Assembly: GCF_000590555.1 (NCBI RefSeq)
Contig: NC_022198.1
Span: 764,338 to 828,337, forward strand
DNA length: 64,000 nt
DNA from: Corynebacterium argentoratense DSM 44202
GTDB taxonomy: Bacteria > Actinomycetota > Actinomycetes > Mycobacteriales > Mycobacteriaceae
Reading direction: 5' to 3'
Numbering within the stretch: the stretch's first letter is position 1; each line of letters starts with the position of its first letter. A model generated the notes under the pieces. The model searched no databases and was not told where the DNA came from. It worked only from the letters and a program-made list of their open reading frames with translations. A program made the position numbers and the translations under genes. Below are positions 21,714-30,753 of the stretch, one piece after another.

Positions 21714-22820
21714 ATGAACACGTCTACCCAACGTTCCCGCAAGATTGCAGTCAGCGCATCAGGTCTGGCGCTCTGCGGCTTGCTTGCGGCCTGCTCTGGT
21801 AACACCGCCCAAGACGCATCCGGCTCGGCTAGCACCCAAGCCCAGGGTGAAGGCGCACCGGTAACCATCGTCAACTGTGGCGAAGACGTCACCTACGACC
21901 ACGCCGGCAGCCTTATGGTCAACGACTCCAACATTTTGGCCGCCGTCTACGCAGCGGGTGCAGGCGACAAGGTTAAAGCAGTCACCTCAGTCAACAAAGA
22001 CAAAGACGTGCTGGTCGAAAAATACGGCAAGATCGCCGACCGTGACGAGCTAAGCGACCAGGCCGCCGGACTCGAACAAATTATCGCCGAAGCCCCCGAT
22101 GTTTATGTCGCTGGCTGGAACTACGGTATGGATGATGCCAACGGAGTGAACCCCGAATCCCTCGCCAGCCATGGCATTGGCGCCTACGTACTCACCGAAT
22201 CCTGCCGCCAGTCCGACGGCACAAAACGCGGCACCGTCGAACCGTGGCAGGCCGTGCGCGAAGACCTTAACAACCTCGGCACCGCCTTCGGTGACGAAGA
22301 AACCGCCAAGAAAGTCATTGAAGATCAAGACTCTCGACTTGATAAGTTGAAGGCTGCGCCGCAGGCGGACACCAAGCCCGTCGCCTTCGTTTTCGACCAG
22401 GGCCGCGACGGTGTGTTTACCTCCGGTCGCTTCGGCGGTCCCGAGGCCATCATCACCGCAGCCGGCGCCACCAACGCAGCGGGCGATGTTGATGACACCT
22501 GGACCACCGTCTCCTGGGAAAAGCTCGCATCCACCAGCCCCGACGTATTCGTCTTCGTTGACTACCCCGGCCAGAACCTCGAAGAGAAAATCGAGATGCT
22601 CAAGACCAACCCGGTCACCAAGGATCTGCCCGCGGTGAAGGAAGAACGCTTCGTCAACCTGCCCTACGTCATGTGGACCTCCGGCCCCTTAAATATTGAC
22701 GCCGCGGAACTGGTGCGCAAAGCACTCGAAGGCTACAACCTGGTGCCCGCAAGTGACATCCAGGCACAGTTCCAGCTGCCGGCCAGTGTCGCCGGACAGA
22801 ACTACTGGAACTCCAAATAA
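21714..22820 (+). CDS. ABC transporter substrate-binding lipoprotein (probable B12 uptake)
   Basis: 368 aa. Signal peptide with lipobox LLAAC (Cys at about residue 24) gives a membrane-anchored lipoprotein. Helical-backbone (BtuF/FepB-type) fold: ILAAVYAAGAGDKVKAVTSV, APDVYVAGWNYG, GGPEAIITAAGATNAAGDVDDTW and SPDVFVFVDYPG. RBS AAGGAG lies 8 bp before the ATG. The riboswitch-led operon implies corrinoid binding; iron chelates cannot be excluded from sequence alone. Confidence 0.88.
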   Translation: MNTSTQRSRKIAVSASGLALCGLLAACSGNTAQDASGSASTQAQGEGAPVTIVNCGEDVTYDHAGSLMVNDSNILAAVYAAGAGDKVKAVTSVNKDKDVLVEKYGKIADRDELSDQAAGLEQIIAEAPDVYVAGWNYGMDDANGVNPESLASHGIGAYVLTESCRQSDGTKRGTVEPWQAVREDLNNLGTAFGDEETAKKVIEDQDSRLDKLKAAPQADTKPVAFVFDQGRDGVFTSGRFGGPEAIITAAGATNAAGDVDDTWTTVSWEKLASTSPDVFVFVDYPGQNLEEKIEMLKTNPVTKDLPAVKEERFVNLPYVMWTSGPLNIDAAELVRKALEGYNLVPASDIQAQFQLPASVAGQNYWNSK

Positions 22821-22845
22821 ACAACTCAAGGTGTACCCTGTGTGA

Positions 22846-24273
22846 GTGAATTCAACCCCGCGCACCCAGGACACACCGCCCGCCGATGCACACGGGCAGC
22901 AGTCGCAGCTTCCAGAAAAACAAGCGTGGAAGGCTCTGACCGCCCTGTGCATCGGCTTCTTCATGATCCTTCTGGATCAAACCATCGTGGCGGTTGCCTC
23001 GCCGAACTTCCAATCAGAACTCGACGCAAGCCTCAATGCCGTCGTCTGGGTTACCTCCATCTACCTACTGACCTTCGCAGTACCTCTTCTTGTCACCGGA
23101 AGGCTAGGGGATCGCTACGGTCAGCGCAACGTCTACATCGCCGGCATGAGCCTGTTTACACTGAGCTCTCTAGCATGCGGGCTTGCCCCAAACATTTATT
23201 TCCTCATTGTCGCCCGTGCATTCCAAGGCCTCGGCGCTTCCATCCTTTCGCCCCAAACCATGAGCGTCATCAATCGGCTATTCGCCAGAAACCGACGCGG
23301 CGCAGCCATGGGAGTCTGGGGCGCAGTCGCGGGACTGGCAACCCTTGCCGGACCACTGCTTGGCGGGCTTCTGGTCGGAACCGTTGGCTGGGAATCCATC
23401 TTCCTCATCAACGTGCCCATCGGAGTCGTATCGATCATCCTCGTCCTGCGCTGGGTACCCAAGATGCCACGCACCGCACGCAGCGTTGATGCAGCAAGCG
23501 TCGCGGCGTCAATAATCGGTGTTTTCTGTTTGGTGTTCGCAGTCCAGCAAGGTCCCGAACTCGGGTGGCCCGCGTGGATTTGGGGCGTGCTCGCACTGGG
23601 AATCGCAACAATGGCAGGCTTTGTCTACCTGCAACGCCAAGCCACCACGCAGGGGCGCGACGCACTGGTCCCGCTGGGGTTGTTCCGTAACATCAACTTC
23701 GCACTCGGTACCTTTTCCATCGCCATGATGGGATTCACCGTCGCAGGCACCATGCTGCCCATCATGATCTACCTCCAAGACGGGGCAGGGCTTAGCGCGC
23801 AAGCAGCAGGGCTAATGCTCACCCCCATGGCGCTCATCTCCGGCATGCTCGCACCATTCGTCGGCAGGCTATCCGACCGCGTGCACCCCCGCATCCTGTC
23901 CACAGTTGGGTTTTCGATGATGCTCATCGCCATGATTCTCATGGCCATCACGATGAACGACCACCTCTCCTACTGGTGGGTACTCGTACCCATCGCGGCT
24001 CTCGGCGTAGGCAACGGCTTCGTATGGTCACCCAACTCCGCAACCTCCATGCGCGACATCGACGTCACCAAAGTCGGAGCCGCCTCCGGTGTGTACAACA
24101 CCAGCCGACAAGTAGGATCCGTCATCGGTTCCGCAGCCATCGGAGCAGCCATGCAAGTCGGTGTGACCCACACATCCGTGGCCAACGCGATGGGACACGT
24201 CATGTGGCTGCCTGCTATCGCAATGCTGCTCGGCCTGATCGCCGTTACACAGTTCCGCAGCCACGCCAACTAA
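22846..24273 (+). CDS. MFS drug exporter, DHA2 (EmrB/QacA) family
   Basis: 475 aa, GTG start, about 14 membrane segments. MFS motif A as [13 protein letters not shown] near residue 86; [15 protein letters not shown] in TM1; family motif [25 protein letters not shown] near 165. Proton-driven multidrug-type export. Only 25 bp after the B12-type lipoprotein gene, so it may share that transcript, though functional linkage is uncertain. Confidence 0.9.
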   Translation: MNSTPRTQDTPPADAHGQQSQLPEKQAWKALTALCIGFFMILLDQTIVAVASPNFQSELDASLNAVVWVTSIYLLTFAVPLLVTGRLGDRYGQRNVYIAGMSLFTLSSLACGLAPNIYFLIVARAFQGLGASILSPQTMSVINRLFARNRRGAAMGVWGAVAGLATLAGPLLGGLLVGTVGWESIFLINVPIGVVSIILVLRWVPKMPRTARSVDAASVAASIIGVFCLVFAVQQGPELGWPAWIWGVLALGIATMAGFVYLQRQATTQGRDALVPLGLFRNINFALGTFSIAMMGFTVAGTMLPIMIYLQDGAGLSAQAAGLMLTPMALISGMLAPFVGRLSDRVHPRILSTVGFSMMLIAMILMAITMNDHLSYWWVLVPIAALGVGNGFVWSPNSATSMRDIDVTKVGAASGVYNTSRQVGSVIGSAAIGAAMQVGVTHTSVANAMGHVMWLPAIAMLLGLIAVTQFRSHAN

Positions 24274-24331
24274 AACCGCACCCCACCTAGCGCTTGGGTA
24301 CCAGAGCACACACACGACTAAGCTTGACGTT

Positions 24332-25360
24332 ATGCGAATTGCAACTCTCACCTCCGGTGGCGACTGCCCAGGACTCAACGCTGTCATCCGAGGCATAGTC
24401 CGCACTGCTGCCGACTTCGGGTCTACCGTAGTAGGCTACGAAGACGGCTGGGTCGGCCTCATGGAAGACCGACGCATCCAGCTTTACGACGACGAAAACA
24501 TCGACCGCATTCTGCTGCGCGGCGGCACAATCCTCGGCACCGGTCGACTTCACCCCGACGAGTTCAAATCTGGTATCGACCGCATCAAGGCCAACTTGGA
24601 AGACGCCGGAATTGATGCGCTCATTCCCATCGGCGGCGAAGGAACCCTCAAGGGTGCCAAGTGGTTGGCCGACAACGATATACCCGTCGTAGGCGTGCCC
24701 AAGACCATCGACAATGACGTCAACGGCACCGACTACACCTTCGGCTTCGACACAGCAGTGTGCGTAGCGACCGACGCGATCGACCGCCTACACACCACCG
24801 CTGAATCCCACAACCGCGTGATGATCGTCGAAGTCATGGGACGACACGTCGGATGGATCGCCCTGCACTCCGGCATGGCCGGCGGCGCGCACTACATCGT
24901 TGTTCCCGAAGAACCCTTCGACATCGCAGAGATCTGCAAGGCGATGGAACGTCGCTTCCAGATGGGCGAAAAATACGGCATCGTTGTCGTCGCTGAAGGC
25001 GCACTGCCGAAACCCGGCACCATGGACTTCAATGAAGGCGGGGTCGACCAGTTCGGCCACCAAACTTTCAACGGTATCGGGCAGGTTATCGGCGATGAAA
25101 TTAAGCGCCGCACTGGCCACGACGTGCGCACCACCGTGCTCGGCCACATTCAGCGCGGCGGAACCCCAACCGCCTACGATCGCGTGTTAGCAACCCGCTA
25201 CGGAGTCCACGCTGCCCGTGCTTGCCACGAAGGCAAGTTCGGAATCTGCGTCGCCCTTCACGGCGAGCACATCGATCTCATTCCTCTCGAAGAGGCTGTC
25301 GGCACCCTCAAGCGTGTTCCGATCGGGCGTATCCGCACCGCGCAGCAGCTCTTCGGCTAA
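24332..25360 (+). CDS. pfkA: 6-phosphofructokinase
   Basis: 342 aa. [11 protein letters not shown] at residues 8-18, GGEGTLKGA at 101-109, [16 protein letters not shown] at 123-138, [10 protein letters not shown] near 170. Gly104 (E. coli numbering as well) points to ATP rather than PPi as phosphoryl donor; Lys124 in PKTIDND is usual for the actinobacterial group. Catalyses fructose-6-P to fructose-1,6-bisP, the committed step of glycolysis. Confidence 0.96.
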   Translation: MRIATLTSGGDCPGLNAVIRGIVRTAADFGSTVVGYEDGWVGLMEDRRIQLYDDENIDRILLRGGTILGTGRLHPDEFKSGIDRIKANLEDAGIDALIPIGGEGTLKGAKWLADNDIPVVGVPKTIDNDVNGTDYTFGFDTAVCVATDAIDRLHTTAESHNRVMIVEVMGRHVGWIALHSGMAGGAHYIVVPEEPFDIAEICKAMERRFQMGEKYGIVVVAEGALPKPGTMDFNEGGVDQFGHQTFNGIGQVIGDEIKRRTGHDVRTTVLGHIQRGGTPTAYDRVLATRYGVHAARACHEGKFGICVALHGEHIDLIPLEEAVGTLKRVPIGRIRTAQQLFG

Positions 25361-25389
25361 AAACTGGCCCCTGGCACTAATGAGTGCCC

Positions 25390-25421
25390 ACCTGAGTGCC
25401 CAGATCGGTGGGCACTCAGGT
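25390..25421 (+). other. Perfect 13-bp inverted repeat before gatB
   Basis: ACCTGAGTGCCCA-GATCGG-TGGGCACTCAGGT, ending 13 bp before the gatB ATG. A direct extra copy of TGAGTGCCCA precedes it at 25381-25390. It could terminate pfkA transcripts, but no T tract follows, and it could equally be an operator or a 5'-UTR stem that occludes the gatB RBS region. Confidence 0.55.
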
Positions 25422-25434
25422 AAAATCCTTAGCC

Positions 25435-26928
25435 ATGTCTTTGCTGATGGATTACGACGACGTCGTCGAGCAGTTCGACCCGGTGATGGGCCTGGAAGTG
25501 CACGTAGAGCTCGCAACAGAAACCAAGATGTTTTCTGCTAGCTCCGCCCACTTTGGTTCCGCCCCCAACTCCAACGTAGACCCCGTGTCATTGGGCTTGC
25601 CGGGCGCACTGCCCGTAGTCAACGCCAAAGGTGTGGAATGGGCGATCAAGATTGGCTTGGCACTCAACTGCTCCATCGCAGAATCCTCCCGCTTTGCTCG
25701 TAAGAATTACTTCTACCCGGATCAGCCGAAGAACTACCAGATCTCGCAATACGACGAGCCCATTGCCTACGACGGCTACCTCGATGTCGTCCTTGACGAC
25801 GGCACCGAATGGCGCGTAGAAATTGAGCGCGCACACATGGAAGAAGACACTGGCAAGCTCACCCACCTCGGCGGTGCAGACGGCCGCATCCACGGTGCTA
25901 CCAGCTCGCTCGTAGACTGCAACCGCGCAGGCATCCCCCTCATTGAAATCGTCACCAAACCCATCGAAGGGGCAGGGGAGCGTGCACCGGAGGTCGCCCG
26001 CGCCTACGTTTCGGCACTTCGTGAACTGGTCAAGGCTCTGGGCGTGTCCGACGCTCGCATGGATCAAGGTTCCATGCGCGTGGACTCCAACCTCTCCCTC
26101 AAGCCCAAGGGGCAGCAGGAGTTCGGCACCCGCACCGAAACCAAAAACATCAACTCTCTTAAGTCCGTTGAGCAGGCAGTGCGCTACGAAATGATGCGCC
26201 AGGCCCAGGTCATCGTCGATGGCGGCACCATCATCCAAGAGACTCGCCACTACCAGGAAACTGACGGATCAACCACAGCGGGTCGTCTGAAGGAAACAGC
26301 GGAAGATTACCGCTACTTCAACGATCCCGACCTACCTCCGGTAATTGCACCGCGCGAATGGGTTGAAGAAATTCGCGCCACATTGCCGGAGTTGCCCTGG
26401 GTGCGTAAAGCTCGCATCCAGAAGGAATGGGGACTGTCCGACGCAGAAATGCGCGACCTCGTTAACGCCGGCGCTCTGGAACTCATTATTGAAACCGTGG
26501 ACGCCGGTACTACCCCCGGTGAAGCCCGTTCGTGGTGGGTGTCTTACCTGACCCAAAAGGCTAATGCTGCGGACATTGAGCTCTTTGACCTGGCTATTAC
26601 GCCCGCTCAGGTGGCTGAGGTTGTGTCGCTAATTAACGAGGGCAAGCTGACCAACAAGCTCGCCCGCCAAGCGGTTGACGGCGTGCTCGAAGGCGAAGGC
26701 ACGGTCTCTGAGGTTGTGGCCGCCCGTGGTCTCGAGGTCGTCCGCGATGACGGCGCTATCGAGAAGGCAGTCGATGAGGCCCTGGCCGCCAACCCGGATA
26801 TTGTCGAAAAGATTCGCGGGGGTAACGCCAAGGCCGGCGGCGCAATCGTCGGAGCCGTCATGAAGGCCACTCGTGGCAAGGCGGATCCCGCGCTGGTCAA
26901 CAAGCTGATTGCAGAGAAGACCCGCTAA
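25435..26928 (+). CDS. gatB: Asp/Glu-tRNA(Asn/Gln) amidotransferase subunit B
   Basis: 498 aa. Starts [26 protein letters not shown] as in other corynebacterial Gat[41 protein letters not shown] with the metal/substrate pocket; [19 protein letters not shown]-terminal YqeY/tail domain. Binds misacylated tRNA and phosphorylates the Glu side chain. Separated from gatCA by the B12 importer and pfkA. Confidence 0.97.
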   Translation: MSLLMDYDDVVEQFDPVMGLEVHVELATETKMFSASSAHFGSAPNSNVDPVSLGLPGALPVVNAKGVEWAIKIGLALNCSIAESSRFARKNYFYPDQPKNYQISQYDEPIAYDGYLDVVLDDGTEWRVEIERAHMEEDTGKLTHLGGADGRIHGATSSLVDCNRAGIPLIEIVTKPIEGAGERAPEVARAYVSALRELVKALGVSDARMDQGSMRVDSNLSLKPKGQQEFGTRTETKNINSLKSVEQAVRYEMMRQAQVIVDGGTIIQETRHYQETDGSTTAGRLKETAEDYRYFNDPDLPPVIAPREWVEEIRATLPELPWVRKARIQKEWGLSDAEMRDLVNAGALELIIETVDAGTTPGEARSWWVSYLTQKANAADIELFDLAITPAQVAEVVSLINEGKLTNKLARQAVDGVLEGEGTVSEVVAARGLEVVRDDGAIEKAVDEALAANPDIVEKIRGGNAKAGGAIVGAVMKATRGKADPALVNKLIAEKTR

Positions 26929-26972
26929 AAGCTCGTGGCCATGTGCTATGACCCCAGTGCTTGAATGAATCA

Positions 26973-27010
26973 AAAACGGCCGGCGGAAGATTACTTCCGC
27001 CGGCCGTTTT
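26973..27010 (+). terminator. Strong terminator after gatB
   Basis: AAAACGGCCGGCGGAAG-ATTA-CTTCCGCCGGCCGTTTT: 17-bp perfect stem with a T run on plus (and A run before, so potentially bidirectional). Confidence 0.93.
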
Positions 27011-27421
27011 GCGCAATGCCAGATCACTGCTATGACCTGTTTGGTTGTGGGGTGAGGGGCCCTAGTCGTGCACTTTGTCCGTGGCAACGGCGTTTGGTGC
27101 TTCGGTCGGGTGTATGGGTTGAGTGTGCTCGTCGATTTCCGGGATTTTTCCTTCATCGGCATGCATGCGGTAGTTAAGAATTTCACGACGCAAGGGGCCG
27201 GCAAGTAGGTACAACATGTAGCTCAGCTACTCGTGCACGTGCCCACTGATCGTTAGTGATCGCACTGAGAGCCGGCTGCGCAGTTCGAAACTGACTTAGT
27301 GGTTATGTACACTGTTAAAACGTTCGGTGCCCAGTGCGCCGGAGTGGCCAGCCAGCGACACACGCATCGGGGGATGTGAACGCATGATCGGCAGGTCGCC
27401 TCTCACCTGAAAGGTTTTCTC
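27011..27421. other. Intergenic region before the YkvI-type transporter
   Basis: About 410 bp. It contains a 51-codon minus-strand ORF (27062-27217) and, further on, the promoter and a long 5' leader for the transporter gene. Short direct repeat TGATCGT/TGATCGC near 27247-27262. No known riboswitch consensus recognised. Confidence 0.4.
27062..27217 (-). CDS. Doubtful 51-aa ORF, possibly a C-terminal gene remnant
   Basis: Reads MLYLLAGPLRREILNYRMHA... then acidic/His sequence ending ATDKVHD. Codon use is like neighbouring genes, but there is no clear RBS and an in-frame stop lies four codons upstream of the ATG. The pattern (hydrophobic end, basic turn, soluble tail) resembles the C-terminus of a membrane transporter. 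No homology recognised. Confidence 0.3.
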   Translation of the reverse strand: MLYLLAGPLRREILNYRMHADEGKIPEIDEHTQPIHPTEAPNAVATDKVHD

Positions 27422-28771
27422 GTGAACACCGTGGTTAAACGCGTGTTGAGTATCTCTATGGCTTTCGTCGGCCTCAGCGTCGGCGCAGGCTTCGCCTCCG
27501 GTCAGGAGGTTTTGCAATTCTTCGTCAAGTTCGGCATGAAGGGTGTCTTGGGCGCCCTCGCTGTCGGCGTCGCAATGGCCTTCATCGGCATGATCATCCT
27601 CCAGCTCGGTAGCTACTACCAAGCGGACGGCCACAATGTGGTGCTCGATGAGATGGCGCACCCCATCACTGCGAAATTCCTCGATTTCTGCGTGATGCTC
27701 ACCATCTTCTCCATCGGCATGGTTATGTTTGCCGGCGCCGGAGCCAACTTTGACCAGCAGTTTGGCTGGCCATCATGGACAGGGTCAGTTCTTCTCCTAG
27801 TTCTTACCCTTGTTCTTGGTCGCTTTGACGTCGATAAGGTCTCGCAGATTATTGGTGCGATCACCCCTGGCATCATCATCCTGGTCTTGGTTGCCGCTGT
27901 GTACTCCATCATGCATGCTCCGAGCGACCTGTCTGCGCTTGAGCCTATGGCCGCAGAAATCCAGAGCACGCTGCCCAACTACTGGATTTCGTCCCTGAAC
28001 TACATCGGCCTCTCCCTCATGGTGGTCGTGTCCATGTCGATCGTTATCGGCGGCTACTACCTCAACCCCCGTATTGCGGGCATCGGTGGCCTGGTCGGTG
28101 GCGCCGTGTTTGGTGCTCTACTCTTCCTCAGTGCGCTGATCCTCTTCCTCCAGGTTGGCGACCTTGGTGATGCCGATCTGCCGATGCTGACGCTGGTGTC
28201 CAACATTCACCCCACACTGGGTCTGCTCATGTCGATCGCTATCTACGGCATGATCTTCAACTCCGCACTGGGCATGTTCTTCGCCCTGACCTCTCGCCTG
28301 ACCACTGGGCACCCTGAGCGCTTCAACAAGGTATTCGTTATCACCGTGCTCATTGGCTTTGCGGCCAGCTTCATGGGCTTCAAGACCCTGGTGAGCTACG
28401 TTTACCCGGCACTGGGTTACGTTGGCGTTCTGCTGATGGCTTTGCTGTGCATCAACTGGATCCGCGACCACGCGACCATCAGTGCAGAATCCCGTCGACG
28501 CGCCCGCATCCGTGACCTCGTTCGCCTCAAGCTGGACCCCGCGCAGCACTTCACAGCCAAGGACGAAAAAGAATTGGCCAAGCGCGTGTCCAAGTCCAAC
28601 ATTGCAGACGCCGACCTAATCGAAACCGTTCACGAGAAGGTCACCGAAGAGCTCGTCGCAGATGATGACATCGAATTCACCGAAGAAGACGCCGCCGTCG
28701 TCATGGAAGAATTGTCGACCTCCGAGGAAGGCACCGTCGCTGAAGTTAAAGGCGCGAAGGGCGATAAGTAG
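27422..28771 (+). CDS. YkvI-family membrane transporter (APC superfamily) with long acidic C-terminal tail
   Basis: 449 aa, GTG start. TM1 begins with the family motif GLSVGAGFASGQEVLQFF (residues 18-35), characteristic of YkvI/COG3949 proteins of the LeuT/APC superfamily; about 10-11 membrane segments to residue ~355, then an unusual ~95-residue cytosolic tail (RDLVRLKLDPAQHFTAKDEKELAKR...) that becomes acidic. Substrate unknown. lysG follows after only 15 bp, suggesting an amino-acid-linked role; this is inference. Confidence 0.85.
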   Translation: MNTVVKRVLSISMAFVGLSVGAGFASGQEVLQFFVKFGMKGVLGALAVGVAMAFIGMIILQLGSYYQADGHNVVLDEMAHPITAKFLDFCVMLTIFSIGMVMFAGAGANFDQQFGWPSWTGSVLLLVLTLVLGRFDVDKVSQIIGAITPGIIILVLVAAVYSIMHAPSDLSALEPMAAEIQSTLPNYWISSLNYIGLSLMVVVSMSIVIGGYYLNPRIAGIGGLVGGAVFGALLFLSALILFLQVGDLGDADLPMLTLVSNIHPTLGLLMSIAIYGMIFNSALGMFFALTSRLTTGHPERFNKVFVITVLIGFAASFMGFKTLVSYVYPALGYVGVLLMALLCINWIRDHATISAESRRRARIRDLVRLKLDPAQHFTAKDEKELAKRVSKSNIADADLIETVHEKVTEELVADDDIEFTEEDAAVVMEELSTSEEGTVAEVKGAKGDK

Positions 28772-28786
28772 CTAGACTGATTCTTT

Positions 28787-29662
28787 ATGAATCCGGCTCA
28801 CCTCGCGACCCTCCTCGCCGTACTAGACGAAGGCACGTTCGAAGCCGCGGCTCACTCACTGGGGATCACCCCCAGTGCCGTCAGCCAGCGCATTAAAGCA
28901 CTCGAGTCCCAAGCGGGCCGAGTGCTTGTGCGTAGGTCCACCCCACCCACCACAACCCCAGCGGGCGAGGTATTCGCACAACTTGCACGGCGCATGCAAC
29001 TGCTCCAAGCCGAAGCAGAAGCAGAAATCGGCAGCCTACTATCCCGCGTTCCGCTCACCGTGGCCGTTAACGCCGACTCGCTAGCAACATGGTTCCGCGA
29101 CGTCATCAGTGAAGTAGCACATTGGGACAACGCCACACTCAACCTCCGGGTGGAAGACGAAGCAGCAACTCTCAACCTGCTACGACTGGGCGAAGTAGTC
29201 GGTGCAATCACCAGCGAACCCACCTCGGTCGCAGGATGCGATGTAGTACCCATCGGGGAAGTCCGCTACTACGCCTGCGCCACCCCCTCACTAACAGCAG
29301 CACACGCGGCAACAGAGCCCACCAACGGGGAGCTCTACGATCTCCAGTCCATGCCCTCCCTGCGCTATGGCCCCAACGACCGCATGTCTGATCGTTTGAT
29401 CAGCTTCAATGAACTCCATCACGTCAGCGAAATTCCGAGCTCTGAAGCCTACCTGCATGCCGTCACCGCGGGCCTTGGATGGGGCCTGCTGCCGGAAGCC
29501 CAATGCGCATCCCTGCTTGAAGAAGGCAAACTGGTGCGCGTCGACCCCCGCGACGTCATCATCCCAATGTTTTGGCAACAATGGCGTCTCGAATCCGACA
29601 TGCTCAGCCGACTCAGGGATGCAGTGATTAGCGCAGCGCCGCGCCCCGCATCCACCACATAA
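28787..29662 (+). CDS. lysG: LysG/ArgP-type LysR transcriptional regulator
   Basis: 291 aa. N-terminal wHTH: LATLLAVLDEGTFEAAAHSLGITPSAVSQRIKALE, residues 5-40; linker LTVAVNADSLATWF near 90 and GLGWGLLPEAQ near 232 and WQQWRLES near 265 match corynebacterial LysG, which senses lysine/arginine/histidine and activates the exporter lysE. Here lysE is not divergent from it; instead lysG lies 15 bp behind a YkvI-type transporter on the same strand. The regulated target may therefore differ. Confidence 0.88.
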   Translation: MNPAHLATLLAVLDEGTFEAAAHSLGITPSAVSQRIKALESQAGRVLVRRSTPPTTTPAGEVFAQLARRMQLLQAEAEAEIGSLLSRVPLTVAVNADSLATWFRDVISEVAHWDNATLNLRVEDEAATLNLLRLGEVVGAITSEPTSVAGCDVVPIGEVRYYACATPSLTAAHAATEPTNGELYDLQSMPSLRYGPNDRMSDRLISFNELHHVSEIPSSEAYLHAVTAGLGWGLLPEAQCASLLEEGKLVRVDPRDVIIPMFWQQWRLESDMLSRLRDAVISAAPRPASTT

Positions 29663-29689
29663 GGGTGATTGTCACCTAACCTTAGATGC

Positions 29690-30610
29690 ATGTCTGAAAA
29701 TACCCCCGATCGCGCAAACCCAGCGGACTCTCTGGACGTCCCCACCTACCAGCAACCCAACATCCACGAGCGTGTGGGACGCGCAGCACCCCAGCAGATC
29801 CCTGCGCAGGGGGCCGCTCCGGCTGAATCTGAGGCTGAAGCCCAGCCGAAAGACGAGCATTCCGCACCCTTAGCCTCTGACGCGCCAACCACGGCGTTCG
29901 ACGAAGTCTCCGTCGACCAACCGGCTGCAGCACCCGCGCAGGACACCACCGTGGCGGAACCCGCCACCACCCCTGCAGCTGTCGCTGAGCCGGCAGTAGA
30001 CCCCGCCCCCACCACGGTCGCCCCGGCTGTCGTTCCTGCAGCAACCCCCGTCGCGGAGCCCGAAGAACCCATGGTTCTGGACGAGAAGAACGTCACCGTC
30101 GTCTCTGACCGCCGCGGCACCCTCAACTTCGGTCTGTTCCTCATTCGCGCAACTGTTGCCGCCGTGCTCATCGCGCATTCCGTGGTCGTATTTTTCGGGC
30201 TCGGAAGCTCTGCAGGACTCAGTGGACTCCAAGCAGACTATGCAGCATACAACCAGCCTTCTATCCTGTCGGTCCTCATCCCGTCCCTCGAGCTGACCGC
30301 AGGCGCCTTCCTACTGCTTGGCCTGATCACACCAGTTGCTGCCAGCCTGGGCCTCGTAGCAACAGGTTTCGCCATGCTGCACGATCTGAGCACCAACGGT
30401 CTACGCGACACCGCAGCAGGACACGACAGCTACACCGCCATCATGCTCTTCCTCTTGGTCCTCGGCCTTCTGTTTACCGGCCCCGGCCGTTGGTCTCTGG
30501 ACTTCTCCCGCAGCTGGGTGCGTCGCCCGTTGGCATCCTCGTGGATCTTCGCACTCGTCGGTATCGGCGGTCTCGTGGCCATCTGGTGGTTCCTGGCTGG
30601 CACCTTCTAG
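29690..30610 (+). CDS. DoxX-like membrane protein with long Pro/Ala-rich N-terminal region
   Basis: 306 aa from the ATG giving MSENTPDRANPADS. Residues 1-~140 are a low-complexity Ala/Pro/Glu/Thr cytosolic region; residues ~150-306 hold four hydrophobic helices of DoxX type (FGLFLIRATVAAVLIAHSVV..., LELTAGAFLLLGLITPVA, AIMLFLLVLGLLFTGPGRWSLD). DoxX-like proteins are linked to redox/oxidative-stress membranes, but the role here is unknown. No RBS is evident; the start is close to a possible -10 (TAACCT/TTAGAT), so the mRNA may be leaderless. Confidence 0.8.
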   Translation: MSENTPDRANPADSLDVPTYQQPNIHERVGRAAPQQIPAQGAAPAESEAEAQPKDEHSAPLASDAPTTAFDEVSVDQPAAAPAQDTTVAEPATTPAAVAEPAVDPAPTTVAPAVVPAATPVAEPEEPMVLDEKNVTVVSDRRGTLNFGLFLIRATVAAVLIAHSVVVFFGLGSSAGLSGLQADYAAYNQPSILSVLIPSLELTAGAFLLLGLITPVAASLGLVATGFAMLHDLSTNGLRDTAAGHDSYTAIMLFLLVLGLLFTGPGRWSLDFSRSWVRRPLASSWIFALVGIGGLVAIWWFLAGTF

Positions 30611-30699
30611 CCCCTCTGCAAGGGTTGACCGCCGTCTCGGCGATCACCCTTGGGTAAAAAGCTCGCCACGGGGCGCAGAAGTTAACATTGCGGACACAA

Positions 30700-30739
30700 A
30701 GTGGGGCTGCTTCCTTAACGTTTTGGAAGCAGCCCCACT
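30700..30739. terminator. Hairpin between convergent DoxX-like gene and ilvD
   Basis: AGTGGGGCTGCTTCC...GGAAGCAGCCCCACT, 15-bp perfect arms with a 10-nt loop; lies in the 143-bp convergent space. Confidence 0.85.
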
Positions 30740-30753
30740 GGCGTATCTGCCTG

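Noticed and set aside
29665-29690. DtxR box before the DoxX-like gene
   Set aside because: GGTGA-TTG-TCACC plus CCTAACCTTAG resembles the site only partly (about 11 of 19 positions); too weak to list.
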